A program made the translations under genes and the position numbers. Positions 35,658 through 44,708 of a stretch of DNA of 45,765 bases are shown one piece after another (the stretch's first letter is position 1; each line of letters starts with the position of its first letter). Location of the stretch: contig NZ_JAFBDY010000026.1 in NCBI RefSeq assembly GCF_016908465.1, positions 1 through 45,765 of the forward strand, read 5' to 3'. The notes beneath the pieces are model-generated. The model worked only from the letters and a program-made list of their open reading frames with translations. It was not told the origin of the DNA and did no database searches. Source of the stretch: Lysinibacillus composti (GTDB lineage: Bacteria; Bacillota; Bacilli; Bacillales_A; Planococcaceae).

Positions 35658-38055
35658 TATCTGTTCCCTCCTTTTTCGCCTTTAGCTTAATCAGTGTATA
35701 AACACCTAAGCCAGCTATAAAGAGAACAACAACCTCAAGCATTGTATCGAACGCACGGAAATCTCCTAAAATTGTATTAACTATGTTTTTCCCGCCGGCT
35801 AAATTATAGGAATCTTCAAAGTAAGAAGAAATGGTATCAAACTTTTCATAGTTCATAACTGCTAATCCAACAATTGTAACTGTTGCTCCAACTAAAATGG
35901 AGATGACTCCGTTTGAAATTTTTACCCCTCTTGTAGAAGGTTCTGGTTTTAAGTCTGGCAAAAATTTAAAGCAAATTAAAAATAGCGCTGTTGTTACTGA
36001 CTCGACGACAAGCTGCGTTAACGCTAAATCTGGTGCTCGGAAAATGACAAAGAAAAACGCAACCGAGTATCCAAGAACTCCGTTTAAAATAACAGTAGTT
36101 ATTCTTGATTTCGCAAACAAAATAGAAATCGCAGCAACAACCATAATAAATACTAAAATCAATTCGAAGCCTTCAATTTTTGCATCAATAGCTGGGTTAA
36201 AAGTTATTCCTTCTGTAAACAGGAAATACCCTGCTACCACTGCTACAAAAAATACATAAATGTAAATAAAGTAATGGGTTAAATCCCCATTCATATAACG
36301 TCGAGTTACTAATCTTGAAAAGTTTTCACTAAAGCTGATTGTACTTTCATACATGGCATTTAAGGTAAAACGTTGTGGTATCAATAAGTAAATTCGCTTC
36401 CATCTTGGAAGTAAATGATATAGAATAACTCCTACAACTACTACCCCCATCGTCATATACAATTCTGGATTAAAACCATGCCATGCATAAATAGATGGAG
36501 TTAACTCCTTAACGGAAGGAAATGTTGGGTAAATACTCCCCATAGCAGGTTGTAATATATATTTCCCTAAAATATTTGGGAAGAAGAAAATCAAAACTAC
36601 TAAACTAATTAGAATAAATGGAGGAATAAGCATTCCAACAGGAGCTTCATGTGGTTGTTTCTCTAATAAATCTGGTTTTAACTTTCCAAAGAAGGTTTTT
36701 CCAACAATAATTAAACAGTAAACAAAAGTAAAAATACTTGCGACCCAAGCAACAATGGGAATGATGACTCCTACGCTTTGTAATGAGAAGATATCTAATT
36801 CAGTGATCTTAAGTACTGCAGCAAAAAACATTTCCTTACTTAGAAAACCATTAAATGGGGGTAATCCTGCCATTGAGAAACTACCAATTAAAGCAATGGT
36901 AAATGTAAAAGGCATAAACGACATGAGCCCACCTAGTCGACGAATATCTCGTGTTCCTAGTTCATGGTCAACAATTCCAACCATCATAAATAGGGCGCCT
37001 TTAAATGTCGAGTGGTTCATTAAATGGAAAAGTGCTGCAAAGGATGCTTGCGTATAAAGAACTGTTTTGTCGGAATAACCCAAATGCACCGCAACTGATC
37101 CTAATCCAAGTAAACTCATAATTAAACCAAGTTGACTAACTGTGGAGAATGCTAATATTGCCTTTAAATCTACTTGTCGTATGGCATTAAATGATCCCCA
37201 GAACAAAGTAATAAGCCCCACTCCGGTAACTGTCCAAAACCAAATCATCTCTCCACCAAAAATAGGTGTAAATCGTGCAACAAGATAAATTCCGGCCTTT
37301 ACCATCGTAGCTGAATGTAAATAAGCACTCACTGGTGTTGGTGCTTCCATTGCATCAGGAAGCCAGATATGGAATGGAAATTGTGCAGATTTTGTAAATG
37401 CCCCTAATAAGACTAAAAATAGAGCCGGTATAAACAGTGACTGCCCACTGATCATACTTATATTTGCAATGATTTCACGAATGCTAAATGTCCCAGACAT
37501 GACATATAACATCAAAAACCCTACCAACATGGATACCCCACCCGAAACGGTGATGGTCATTGATTTTCTTGCACCTGCTCTAGAAGCCTTTCTATGATGC
37601 CAAAACGCTATTAAGAGAAACGAAGAAACACTTGTTAACTCCCAAAAAACATATAGAACCATTAGATGATCAGATAATACAACACCTAACATTGCGCCCA
37701 TAAAGAGCAATAAATAACAGTAAAAATGATGCAATGCTTCCTTTTGAGATAAATAAAATATGGAATACAAAATGACTAAGCTTCCTACTCCTGTTATGAG
37801 GAGACTGAACATTAAGCTAAGACCATCTAAATATGTAGTGAAATTTATATTTAACGAGGGGATCCACTCGTACGTATTTGAAAACGTGTGACCGTTCGCA
37901 ACACGAGGGATATATGTAGTTAACGTAAGGAATAAGATAATAGGAATAAAAAGAACAATCCAGCCGACCCAGTTCCTTTTTATTTTCCTATAAAAAATTG
38001 CTATACACGCCGCCATAAAAAACGGTGCTAAAATAATCGCAAGGTCAATTGTCAC
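35644..38055 (-). CDS. mrpA: Na+/H+ antiporter subunit MrpA
   Basis: 803-aa first and largest subunit, homologous to NuoL. Conserved features are LVLYVFWELTSVSSFLLIAFWHHR (key Glu), FPFHIWLPDAMEAPTPVSAYLHSATMVKAGIYL (channel Lys), and MNHSTFKGALFM. A C-terminal region (about 620-800) corresponds to the MrpB/NuoJ-like extension. GTG start, 9 nt after AGGAGG. It heads the seven-gene mrpABCDEFG operon, which spans 38055 to 32127 with overlaps or near-zero gaps. The operon exchanges Na+ (or other cations) for H+, supporting alkaline pH and salt tolerance. This is the group 1 (seven separate genes) Bacillus-type order. Confidence 0.97.
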   Translation of the reverse strand: MTIDLAIILAPFFMAACIAIFYRKIKRNWVGWIVLFIPIILFLTLTTYIPRVANGHTFSNTYEWIPSLNINFTTYLDGLSLMFSLLITGVGSLVILYSIFYLSQKEALHHFYCYLLLFMGAMLGVVLSDHLMVLYVFWELTSVSSFLLIAFWHHRKASRAGARKSMTITVSGGVSMLVGFLMLYVMSGTFSIREIIANISMISGQSLFIPALFLVLLGAFTKSAQFPFHIWLPDAMEAPTPVSAYLHSATMVKAGIYLVARFTPIFGGEMIWFWTVTGVGLITLFWGSFNAIRQVDLKAILAFSTVSQLGLIMSLLGLGSVAVHLGYSDKTVLYTQASFAALFHLMNHSTFKGALFMMVGIVDHELGTRDIRRLGGLMSFMPFTFTIALIGSFSMAGLPPFNGFLSKEMFFAAVLKITELDIFSLQSVGVIIPIVAWVASIFTFVYCLIIVGKTFFGKLKPDLLEKQPHEAPVGMLIPPFILISLVVLIFFFPNILGKYILQPAMGSIYPTFPSVKELTPSIYAWHGFNPELYMTMGVVVVGVILYHLLPRWKRIYLLIPQRFTLNAMYESTISFSENFSRLVTRRYMNGDLTHYFIYIYVFFVAVVAGYFLFTEGITFNPAIDAKIEGFELILVFIMVVAAISILFAKSRITTVILNGVLGYSVAFFFVIFRAPDLALTQLVVESVTTALFLICFKFLPDLKPEPSTRGVKISNGVISILVGATVTIVGLAVMNYEKFDTISSYFEDSYNLAGGKNIVNTILGDFRAFDTMLEVVVLFIAGLGVYTLIKLKAKKEGTDIENK

Positions 38056-38379
38056 AAACTAAAACCTCCTATTTTTTTTTACTTTTTCATCTCCTAAGTT
38101 AGAGGAAATAACTTCGTACTTGACGGAAGCCAATCCTCGGGTCATAATATGTTGTCAAATGGGCTCATTAATATGTGTTATATTAAGAGTAATAACTCTT
38201 TATAAATGGAAAATTACAAATAAATTTCTAATGTACAATAATTAATACATAATTAAGTATACAATAGAATTATACTCAACGCACTCATTTAGCATATGAC
38301 TTTGCTATTTTGTGCAGAAATTTGCTATTTGTTTAAAAATAAAAGTACTTAAGTACGAATTTAAGGAGCTTAACTAGTT
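38056..38379. promoter_or_regulatory. divergent control region between mrpA and the USP gene
   Basis: Gene-free, AT-rich. Three repeat structures are seen: the direct repeat TTTGCTATTT at 38301-38310 and 38321-38330 (exactly 20 bp apart, two helical turns); the perfect palindrome GTACTTAAGTAC at 38345-38356, just before the AAGGAG of the USP gene; and the inverted repeat AAGAGT-N4-ACTCTT near 38190. No convincing mrp promoter could be assigned. Confidence 0.5.
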
Positions 38380-39063
38380 ATGAAACGTCTAAAAACCCAC
38401 ATGGATGAAAGTATCTTGGTGTGTGTATACTACGGACTTAACGGAGAGCGTCTTATTAGAAGAGGCCATAAACTTGCAACTTTACTAGATTGTCCATTAT
38501 ATATTCTTACTGTAGATTCAAAGCCTCTTGATTCTTTCGATGCTGAAAAGTCAGGTTATATAGATAGATGGAGTGCATTAGTTGAGGAATTGGGTGTAGA
38601 GGAATTCATAATTCGTGACAATGAAAAACGTCCAATCCAAAAGGTAATCCAAGAAGTTGCTCGTGACTATAATGTAACTCAAATTATTGTTGGCCAAAGT
38701 GCTCAAAGCAGATGGGAAGAGATTACAAAGGGCTCCTTTATAAACGTTTTACTAAAAGAGATTCCTTTTGTTGATTTTCATATTGTTGCTGTTAAACGCC
38801 CTACAGATGACGAAACCTATGGCAAATACGAAAAAGGCGTTAGAGCATATGTAATTAATGATTTTGAAAATTATAAGATTGTTTTTACATGTCCCAACAC
38901 TCCATCATTAGAGGGAATATTCTTTAAAGAAATAGGAACAGATTTTGATAATGGTATTTTTAAATTTACTTATTCCAATAAAATGCGTGAAGTAACAATC
39001 AAAGAAGGAATCGTGGTAGATTCTTACTTGATTCCAGAAGAGTGTAAGCCCGGTTCAAGATAA
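38380..39063 (+). CDS. stand-alone KdpD-type universal stress (USP) protein
   Basis: The 227-aa soluble protein has an N-terminal half (10-140) that matches the USP domain in KdpD potassium sensor kinases: ESILVCVYYGLNGERLIRRGHKLA, and then DYNVTQIIVGQSAQSRWEEITKGSFINVLL followed by VDFHIVAV. There is no kinase, and the KdpD N-terminal Walker domain is missing. The C-terminal 85 residues are unassigned, mixed beta strands. In some Firmicutes the KdpD USP domain binds c-di-AMP; the FTAxY element reported for S. aureus is not visible, so ligand binding is unproven. AAGGAG lies about 11 nt before the ATG. It is divergent from the mrp operon and followed by a terminator. The context suggests a role in K+/Na+ homeostasis. 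Confidence 0.78.
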   Translation: MKRLKTHMDESILVCVYYGLNGERLIRRGHKLATLLDCPLYILTVDSKPLDSFDAEKSGYIDRWSALVEELGVEEFIIRDNEKRPIQKVIQEVARDYNVTQIIVGQSAQSRWEEITKGSFINVLLKEIPFVDFHIVAVKRPTDDETYGKYEKGVRAYVINDFENYKIVFTCPNTPSLEGIFFKEIGTDFDNGIFKFTYSNKMREVTIKEGIVVDSYLIPEECKPGSR

Positions 39064-39160
39064 ACTATGGGCCCATCTATAACTAACCTTAAAGGTCTTC
39101 TATCTTGCGGTAAAAATGCATGCATGTAACGCTACACTATCAAAAGGCATAATTGACTAA

Positions 39161-39200
39161 AACAGAAACATCCATTTCATGATGTTTCTGTTTATTTTTT
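39161..39200 (+). terminator. terminator of the USP gene
   Basis: Stem AACAGAAACATC/GATGTTTCTGTT (39161-39172 with 39181-39192), then TATTTTTTT. Confidence 0.9.
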
Positions 39201-39266
39201 TGCTATTTGCATATTCAAACCATCTTTCGTTCAAGCTAAATGAAGGGAACGAAAGGAGTAATAACT

Positions 39267-39986
39267 ATGGAAGGGTTTCAAGACATTAACTTTTTTGAAA
39301 TGATTCTCCGTTCCACCATTTCATTTTTTACCATACTTGTATTAGCTAGAATCATTGGGAAAAAGCAATTGAGCCAGCTTACCTTTTTCCATTACATAAC
39401 TGGAATAACTATCGGTTCAATTGCTGCTGAAGTTTCAACCCAAGAGAGAACCCTTTTTTGGGACGGCTTTACTTCTCTAATATGGTGGGCCTTTTTAACG
39501 TTATTAGTCAGTTATATTTCACTAAAGTCTACAAAAGCAAGAGTCTTATTCGATGACCGTCCAACAATCTTAATTCAAAACGGAACCATTATTAAAAATG
39601 GGATGAAAAAGGCTAGACTACACACTGATGAATTATCGATGCTACTAAGAGAACAAGGTATATTCTCCTTTTCTGAAGTGTTACATGCCGTTTTCGAAAC
39701 AAACGGAGAATTAAGTGTTGTAAAGATGCCAGCGAAAGATCAGGCAACCAAAGCGGATGTAAAAGCAGATGTTTCAATTCCGCCATATATGCCTACTGAA
39801 ATCATATCCGATGGGGTTATTAATAAAAAGAACCTTGTGGAATTAGACTTAACTGAAGAATGGTTATTGAATAAGTTAAAGAAGAAAAACGTCAAAAATA
39901 TTGAAGATGTTTATTTCGCTCAAATATTAGAAAATGGTTCTCTTTATATTAGTTTAAACAATGGAAATGGCAAGAATCAAAATTGA
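39267..39986 (+). CDS. DUF421 family membrane protein (YetF type)
   Basis: 239-aa protein of the DUF421/YetF family, common in several copies in spore-forming Bacillales. It has three N-terminal membrane helices (about 10-85) with the conserved LARIIGKKQLSQLTFFHYITGITIGSIAAE segment. A cytosolic domain follows with VLFDDRPTILIQNGTIIKNGMKKARLHTDELSMLLREQGIFSFSEVLHAVFETNGELSV. B. subtilis homologues have been linked to the spore envelope, but biochemical function is unknown. I use the ATG at 39267, with AAAGGAG upstream; an in-frame ATG at 39240 has no site. A bidirectional terminator follows. Confidence 0.9.
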   Translation: MEGFQDINFFEMILRSTISFFTILVLARIIGKKQLSQLTFFHYITGITIGSIAAEVSTQERTLFWDGFTSLIWWAFLTLLVSYISLKSTKARVLFDDRPTILIQNGTIIKNGMKKARLHTDELSMLLREQGIFSFSEVLHAVFETNGELSVVKMPAKDQATKADVKADVSIPPYMPTEIISDGVINKKNLVELDLTEEWLLNKLKKKNVKNIEDVYFAQILENGSLYISLNNGNGKNQN

Positions 39987-40005
39987 GTTTCCTTTATTGC
40001 CATGT

Positions 40006-40045
40006 AAAAAGCCGTTTTAAGGATTTTACCCTTAAAACAGCTTTT
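40006..40045. terminator. bidirectional terminator, DUF421 / phosphatase
   Basis: Stem AAAAAGCCGTTTTAAGG with its partner at 40029-40045 (one mismatch), a 6-nt loop, and a T run on the plus strand. It separates convergent genes. Confidence 0.9.
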
Positions 40046-40046
40046 T

Positions 40047-40466
40047 TTATTTATATAATTTAGTTAAGGCTTCTTTCATGTTTGTTCTAACATTTGCTGT
40101 TGGTCGTATTGCCTTTATCATAAGTTCAGCATCTTCTAAATTTTTTGCATGTCCTAATTCCATTAATGTAGCAACGGCCATTACACTTGCACGACCATTA
40201 CCACTTCCGCAATGAATATAGACGTTTTCCCCTTGCTGATAGGCTTCTACAACTTTCTTTACACCCGTTTGAATTGACTCTGCAATCTTTTTACTTTCAT
40301 CAGCAATTGGTGTGTGGATATAATTATAAGGTGTTGCTTCATCCCTGCCTTTTACTCGTACATCGACAACAACATCAATAGGTTCATTAACTACAACAAC
40401 CTCAGTGTCTTCTGCTCCACCAATGAAAATTCGTCCTTTAACTAATTCATTATACTTTTGGTCCAT
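40047..40466 (-). CDS. dual-specificity/tyrosine-type phosphatase
   Basis: The 139-aa protein is a compact cysteine phosphatase. The signature HCGSGNGRAS has nucleophile Cys86 and phosphate-binding Arg92 (Cx5R). A candidate general-acid Asp is in the upstream DVRVKGRDEATPYNYIHTPIAD region. N-terminal features, including the RIFIGGAEDTEVV start, recall the atypical DSP/cyclin-phosphatase-like group in Bacillales. GGGTGGT is close to the ATG. It lies 26 bp after the PfkB kinase gene on the same strand, so the two are probably co-transcribed, and it might act on a sugar phosphate or a phosphoprotein. Confidence 0.82.
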   Translation of the reverse strand: MDQKYNELVKGRIFIGGAEDTEVVVVNEPIDVVVDVRVKGRDEATPYNYIHTPIADESKKIAESIQTGVKKVVEAYQQGENVYIHCGSGNGRASVMAVATLMELGHAKNLEDAELMIKAIRPTANVRTNMKEALTKLYK

Positions 40467-40492
40467 TCATACCACCCTAATAAAATTAATAT

Positions 40493-41437
40493 TTATAGTA
40501 AATCTTTAATTTCATCATAATGCGGAAGAGCCGTTAATGCACCTGGTTTTGTTGCCGCAAATGCCCCAAGTTTGTTTGCAAAGCTTACACATCGTACAAT
40601 CTCCTCTTTAGAAGAAGGTAGACCATAGTAATGAACAAAACGCAATATACCTGCCATAAACGCATCACCAGCTCCAGTTGTATCCACCGGCTCTACTTTA
40701 ATCGTTGGTATATGAATAGTTTCCCCATTTAAGATTGCGTAAGCTCCATTTGCACCTACTGTAACTAAAATTATTGGTAGTCCATACTGATTTAATGCTT
40801 GAATGCCATCTTCTAAATTATTTGTTTCCGTTAAGAATAGTAGTTCCTCATCTGTTAGTTTTAAGATATGTACATCTTTGAAAAAGGAGATAATTGTGTC
40901 ACGACAAACTTTAGGACTACTCCATCGTAATGGACGAATATTTGCATCCATTGCCATGATAACTTCATTTTCCTTCACTAGTTCAACCGCTCTTCTAGTT
41001 GTTTCTAAAGCTATAGGATGAAACATTGTATTTGAGCAGACGTTAAATATAGAGGCTCTTTTAAATGCTTCTTCATTCAATTGTTGTGGCTCAACTTGTA
41101 AGTCAGGTGTTTCATCTTCGTAATCACAAAAAATTCGCTCGCAAGCCTCAGTTAAATGAACATGAACCCCACTTACACGCTTTTCTGGTACAAACACCGA
41201 GTAATCTAAATTTACGCCCTCTTTTTTTAACTCCAATCGAACAAATTCTGATGTTTCGTCCTCACCTGTGATCGTTATGAGTGCAGAAGGCGCCCCGATA
41301 CGACTAATTCCTGCGGCAACATTAATCGTTGCACCCCCTAAAAATTTGGTGAATGATGTATTCGTCATATCATTCGCTATATAATCAACAAAAGCATCGC
41401 CATAAACTAATACAAACTCTTTTTCTAACTTAGTCAT
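40493..41437 (-). CDS. PfkB family carbohydrate kinase
   Basis: The 314-aa ribokinase-fold kinase has GGATINVAAGISRIG near the N-terminus and DTTGAGDAFMAGI near the C-terminus (catalytic base Asp258). It ends in KPGALTALP, common in fructokinase-like proteins, but the N-terminal sugar-binding segment (VLVYGDAFVDYIAND) differs from the kinase at 9607. I use the ATG at 41437: GGAGG is 11 nt upstream, and the family start is there. An in-frame ATG 20 codons earlier lacks a site. It is probably an operon with the downstream phosphatase. The substrate is not determinable. Confidence 0.88.
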   Translation of the reverse strand: MTKLEKEFVLVYGDAFVDYIANDMTNTSFTKFLGGATINVAAGISRIGAPSALITITGEDETSEFVRLELKKEGVNLDYSVFVPEKRVSGVHVHLTEACERIFCDYEDETPDLQVEPQQLNEEAFKRASIFNVCSNTMFHPIALETTRRAVELVKENEVIMAMDANIRPLRWSSPKVCRDTIISFFKDVHILKLTDEELLFLTETNNLEDGIQALNQYGLPIILVTVGANGAYAILNGETIHIPTIKVEPVDTTGAGDAFMAGILRFVHYYGLPSSKEEIVRCVSFANKLGAFAATKPGALTALPHYDEIKDLL

Positions 41438-41579
41438 TAGATGTCTAACCTCCGTATGTAATCCTTTGTATAGATTAACATATAAATTACTTTCCAATAA
41501 AGTTTTATTACTATATAGATAGTGTTAAATTATCTAAATCTGAACTTTTTGTTATACTTTTATTGAAAGGATGAAGGAT

Positions 41580-42152
41580 ATGGAAATTAAAATTAGACAA
41601 GCTGTAAAAAGTGATGCAAAAGTAGTTGCTCCTCTTATTTATGACGCAATTGGTGAAATTGCCTATCGTTTAACAGGGGAAAATACTGAAGACAAAGCAA
41701 TTGAACAACTGGAAGGGTTATTTAAAAGAACAGATAACCGTCACTCTTATGAAAATACATTTGTTGCAGTAAATGATGAAACAAATCAAATTTTAGGCAT
41801 GATTGTTTTATATAGTGGTAAAGACGGAGAAAGCTTAGATGCATCCCTGCAGCAATGGCTCGAAAGCAAAAACGCTCCAATAAGTAAAATTGACCTTGAA
41901 GCCCACCCCGATGAGTACTATATTGACACAATTTGCGTTCACGAAAGCTCTCGTGGCTTAGGGCTAGGGACAAAACTTTTACAATTTGCTGAGCAAGAAG
42001 CATTACGAAAAGGATTCACGAAACTCTCGCTTAATGTAGAAAGCGTAAAGGGCAGCGCACGAAGATTATATGAAAGAGTGGGCTTTAATGTGACAGAACC
42101 CTGGTCAATCATTGGTGAAACATTCGATCATATGGTTAAAACAATAAAATAA
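41580..42152 (+). CDS. GNAT family N-acetyltransferase
   Basis: The 190-aa acetyl-CoA-dependent transferase has the GNAT core: TICVHESSRGLGLGTKLLQFAEQEA, with the acetyl-CoA pyrophosphate loop (RGLGLG), and LSLNVESVKGSARRLYERVGFNV (the beta-bulge and C-terminal signature). The N-terminal IRQAVKSDAKVVAPLIYDAIGEIAYRLTGE is common in the YjgM-like branch. I use the ATG at 41580, 9 nt after GAAAGG; an ATG at 41571 touches the ribosome site. The stop lies 5 nt before a start of the DMT transporter gene, so the two genes probably share a transcript. Confidence 0.87.
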   Translation: MEIKIRQAVKSDAKVVAPLIYDAIGEIAYRLTGENTEDKAIEQLEGLFKRTDNRHSYENTFVAVNDETNQILGMIVLYSGKDGESLDASLQQWLESKNAPISKIDLEAHPDEYYIDTICVHESSRGLGLGTKLLQFAEQEALRKGFTKLSLNVESVKGSARRLYERVGFNVTEPWSIIGETFDHMVKTIK

Positions 42153-42157
42153 ATGAA

Positions 42158-43078
42158 ATGAAATGTAGGTCAGGCATCTTGAAATCAAATCTTCTTTACC
42201 AATTACTTATTATCATAGCATCAAGTTGCTATGGGATCTTATCAACCATAGTAAAAGTAGCAATGGGAAATGGCTTTACTTCAGCTGAAGCCGTTTCTAG
42301 CCAATACATCGTAGGATTCATACTTATCCTACTTTTATTTATTACAACACAAAGGAACTTTCCGCGAATTTCCAAATCTGGTTATCTTATAATCTTTGTA
42401 TCTGGTATCTTTACTGGCACAACCGGTGTTATTTATGGAATGTCATTAGAATATTTACCCGCCTCTTTAGCGGTCGTTATGCTATTTCAATTTACATGGA
42501 TTGGAATGTTCATTGATTGTGCTCTAAATAGAAGGCTGCCTAATCAAACGGAGTCCCTTTCTTTAGCTTTTTTATTTGTAGGTACGATTCTAGCAGCCGG
42601 TATTCTAGATGTAGACTTAACTAATATAGCCTGGCAGGGGTGGGCATTGGGCTTTGCTTCTGCAGTTAGCTTCGCCATATTTATACAGGTGAACTCGCAC
42701 AAAGTTGAAGGAGTCTCTACAATCGCTCGCACATTTTACATGTCATTTATTGCCCTAATTTTATCCAGCTTATTTTTAGCACCTGAGATCATTTGGAACG
42801 GAAAATTACTGAACGAAGGTTTATGGAAATTCGGACTTGTCCTTGGCGCTTTCGGGACGATAGTGCCAATTTTATTATTCTCAATGGCAGCTCCAAAGGT
42901 CGGCGGTGGGCTAACATCTATATTAAGTGCTATGGAACTTCCAGTAGCCATTATAGCCTCTGTCATTGTATTACATGAAAAGCTGACGATTTTGCAGTGT
43001 TTAGGAATCGTATTAGTTTTGATTGGTATGAGTTTGCCAACAGTAATAGCCCAAAGAAAAGCCAAAGTTAAACATTAA
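42158..43078 (+). CDS. EamA/DMT superfamily transporter
   Basis: The 306-aa protein has about ten helices in two EamA repeats. The first repeat ends with YLPASLAVVMLFQFTWIGMFID, and the second contains SILSAMELPVAIIASVIVLHEKLTILQCLGIVLVLIG. This group exports amino acids, amines or other metabolites. The start is uncertain: ATG 42158 is 5 nt after the GNAT stop, and a TTG at 42179 behind TCAGGC is possible. The ASL-family gene follows after 112 bp on the same strand. Substrate is unknown. Confidence 0.85.
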   Translation: MKCRSGILKSNLLYQLLIIIASSCYGILSTIVKVAMGNGFTSAEAVSSQYIVGFILILLLFITTQRNFPRISKSGYLIIFVSGIFTGTTGVIYGMSLEYLPASLAVVMLFQFTWIGMFIDCALNRRLPNQTESLSLAFLFVGTILAAGILDVDLTNIAWQGWALGFASAVSFAIFIQVNSHKVEGVSTIARTFYMSFIALILSSLFLAPEIIWNGKLLNEGLWKFGLVLGAFGTIVPILLFSMAAPKVGGGLTSILSAMELPVAIIASVIVLHEKLTILQCLGIVLVLIGMSLPTVIAQRKAKVKH

Positions 43079-43190
43079 CTATATAAAGATGGTGAAGTAC
43101 GTAACCTTTTATAAATTAGGCAGTACTATAGGATAAATAAGAAATATTTTTAAAATGAATTTGGGACTTACTCTGGAGGCGAACTAATCG

Positions 43191-44708
43191 ATGTTTCAGG
43201 ATTACAAAAGCCGAATAAATGAGATTGAGGGAAATCAGTTTCCTTCTAATAGTTACCGCCAAATGGTTCTCCAGCCAGCATACGATGAAGCTAAAAAACA
43301 CTTTTTAACATCAATGGTGCAAATACATATTGCCCATCTAAAGATGCTTGAAGAGCAAACACTTGTAACCAAAGAAGAGGCCAAGAGAATTGGTGAGGCA
43401 ATTGCTAACTTAGATTTAGACTACTATAAAACACGTGATTATAATCCTCAATTTGAGGATTTGTTTTTCCGCATCGAAAATAAGTTAATTGAATTAGCTG
43501 GAGATGTGGCCGGTAACTTGCATATCGGCCGCAGTCGAAATGATATGGGTATTGCTATTTACCGTATGACAATACGTAAAAAGCTACTTTCCCTAATGAA
43601 GGCATTAATTTTATTAAGGTCATCCTTAATTGTATTTGCGGAAGAACATGTAGAAACAATTATGATTGGCTATACCCATACACAACAAGCTCAACCCACA
43701 ACCTTTGCCCATTACTTAAAGGCTGTTATTGATCAACTTTCTCGTGACTTTAAACGTATGCAAGCTGCCTACAATACAGTGAACAGTAGTAGTATGGGGG
43801 CAGCTGCCTTAACAACAACAAGCTTTAATATTAGCCGTGAGCGAATGGCTGAACTTCTAGCGTTTGATGCAATTATTGAAAATGCTTGGGATGCTGTGGC
43901 CGGGGCAGACTATATTGCCGAAACAGCAAGTGTTGTTCAACTTTCAGCGTTAAATCTTGGCCGCACGTCACAGGATTTTTTACAGTGGGCAACGCAAGAA
44001 TTTAATGCCTTTAGCCTAGCTAGCCCATATGTTCAAGTAAGTTCGATTATGCCACAAAAACGCAATCCTGTTTCAATTGAACATACACGCTCATTATTGT
44101 CTTCAGTGATTGGTGATGCTTCAACTGTACTACAAATGATTCATAACACACCATTTGGAGATATTGTAGATACCGAAGATGACATGCAACCATACTTATG
44201 GCGTGCAATGGAGAAATTGAGAGGAATCTATCAATTGTTTGGTAGCGTCGTTGTTACCATGGAAGTAAATAAAGAAAAGTTGTTAAAACGGGCAGAAAAC
44301 AGTTTTGCTAATGTAACGGAACTAGCGGACTCCCTTGTTCGGTCAGAAGGTATTTCATTTCGTCAAGCGCACCGAATCGTTAGTAGCTGTATAAAAGAAC
44401 TTCTTCAAGCTAAAAAGGAATCTTTAGAGAGTTTAACTTGGGAACTGGCTAATGAAAAAGCGCTAGAAGTCACGGGGAAGGCGCTAAAAATTTCAAAAAA
44501 AGACTTCGATAATTCGTTAAAGCCAGAATTCTTCGTTAATGTACGAAAACTTTTAGGTGGCCCTGCACCTGACACAATGAGAAACTCACTTATTCAGGCT
44601 CAGTCCATTACCCCCTTGCTCGAAAATTGGGTGAAAGAAAAAGAAAATCAAATTCTGAAGTGTGAAGAACAATTACAGCAATATCTTGAAGGTTGGAAAA
44701 AGAAATGA
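43191..44708 (+). CDS. argininosuccinate-lyase-family enzyme, substrate unknown
   Basis: Fumarase/aspartase superfamily C-N lyase of 505 aa, closest to argininosuccinate lyases: GRSRND (113-118), GYTHTQQAQP with catalytic His163, SSIMPQKRNP (284-293) with the mobile Ser loop, and a C-terminal FVNVRKLLGGPAP. It departs from true ArgH in several ways: usual length is about 460 aa, GRSRNDQ reads GRSRNDM, and THLQRAQP reads THTQQAQP. No argG or other arginine gene is nearby. Its stop overlaps the start of a BadF-type kinase gene (ATGA), so the two proteins are made together. This favours a dedicated, probably catabolic lyase that releases fumarate from a succinylated amine. TGGAGGCG precedes the ATG by about 9 nt. 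Confidence 0.82.
   Translation: MFQDYKSRINEIEGNQFPSNSYRQMVLQPAYDEAKKHFLTSMVQIHIAHLKMLEEQTLVTKEEAKRIGEAIANLDLDYYKTRDYNPQFEDLFFRIENKLIELAGDVAGNLHIGRSRNDMGIAIYRMTIRKKLLSLMKALILLRSSLIVFAEEHVETIMIGYTHTQQAQPTTFAHYLKAVIDQLSRDFKRMQAAYNTVNSSSMGAAALTTTSFNISRERMAELLAFDAIIENAWDAVAGADYIAETASVVQLSALNLGRTSQDFLQWATQEFNAFSLASPYVQVSSIMPQKRNPVSIEHTRSLLSSVIGDASTVLQMIHNTPFGDIVDTEDDMQPYLWRAMEKLRGIYQLFGSVVVTMEVNKEKLLKRAENSFANVTELADSLVRSEGISFRQAHRIVSSCIKELLQAKKESLESLTWELANEKALEVTGKALKISKKDFDNSLKPEFFVNVRKLLGGPAPDTMRNSLIQAQSITPLLENWVKEKENQILKCEEQLQQYLEGWKKK

Noticed and set aside
42736..43065. 109-codon open frame antisense to the DMT transporter
   Set aside because: Shadow of a membrane protein gene.
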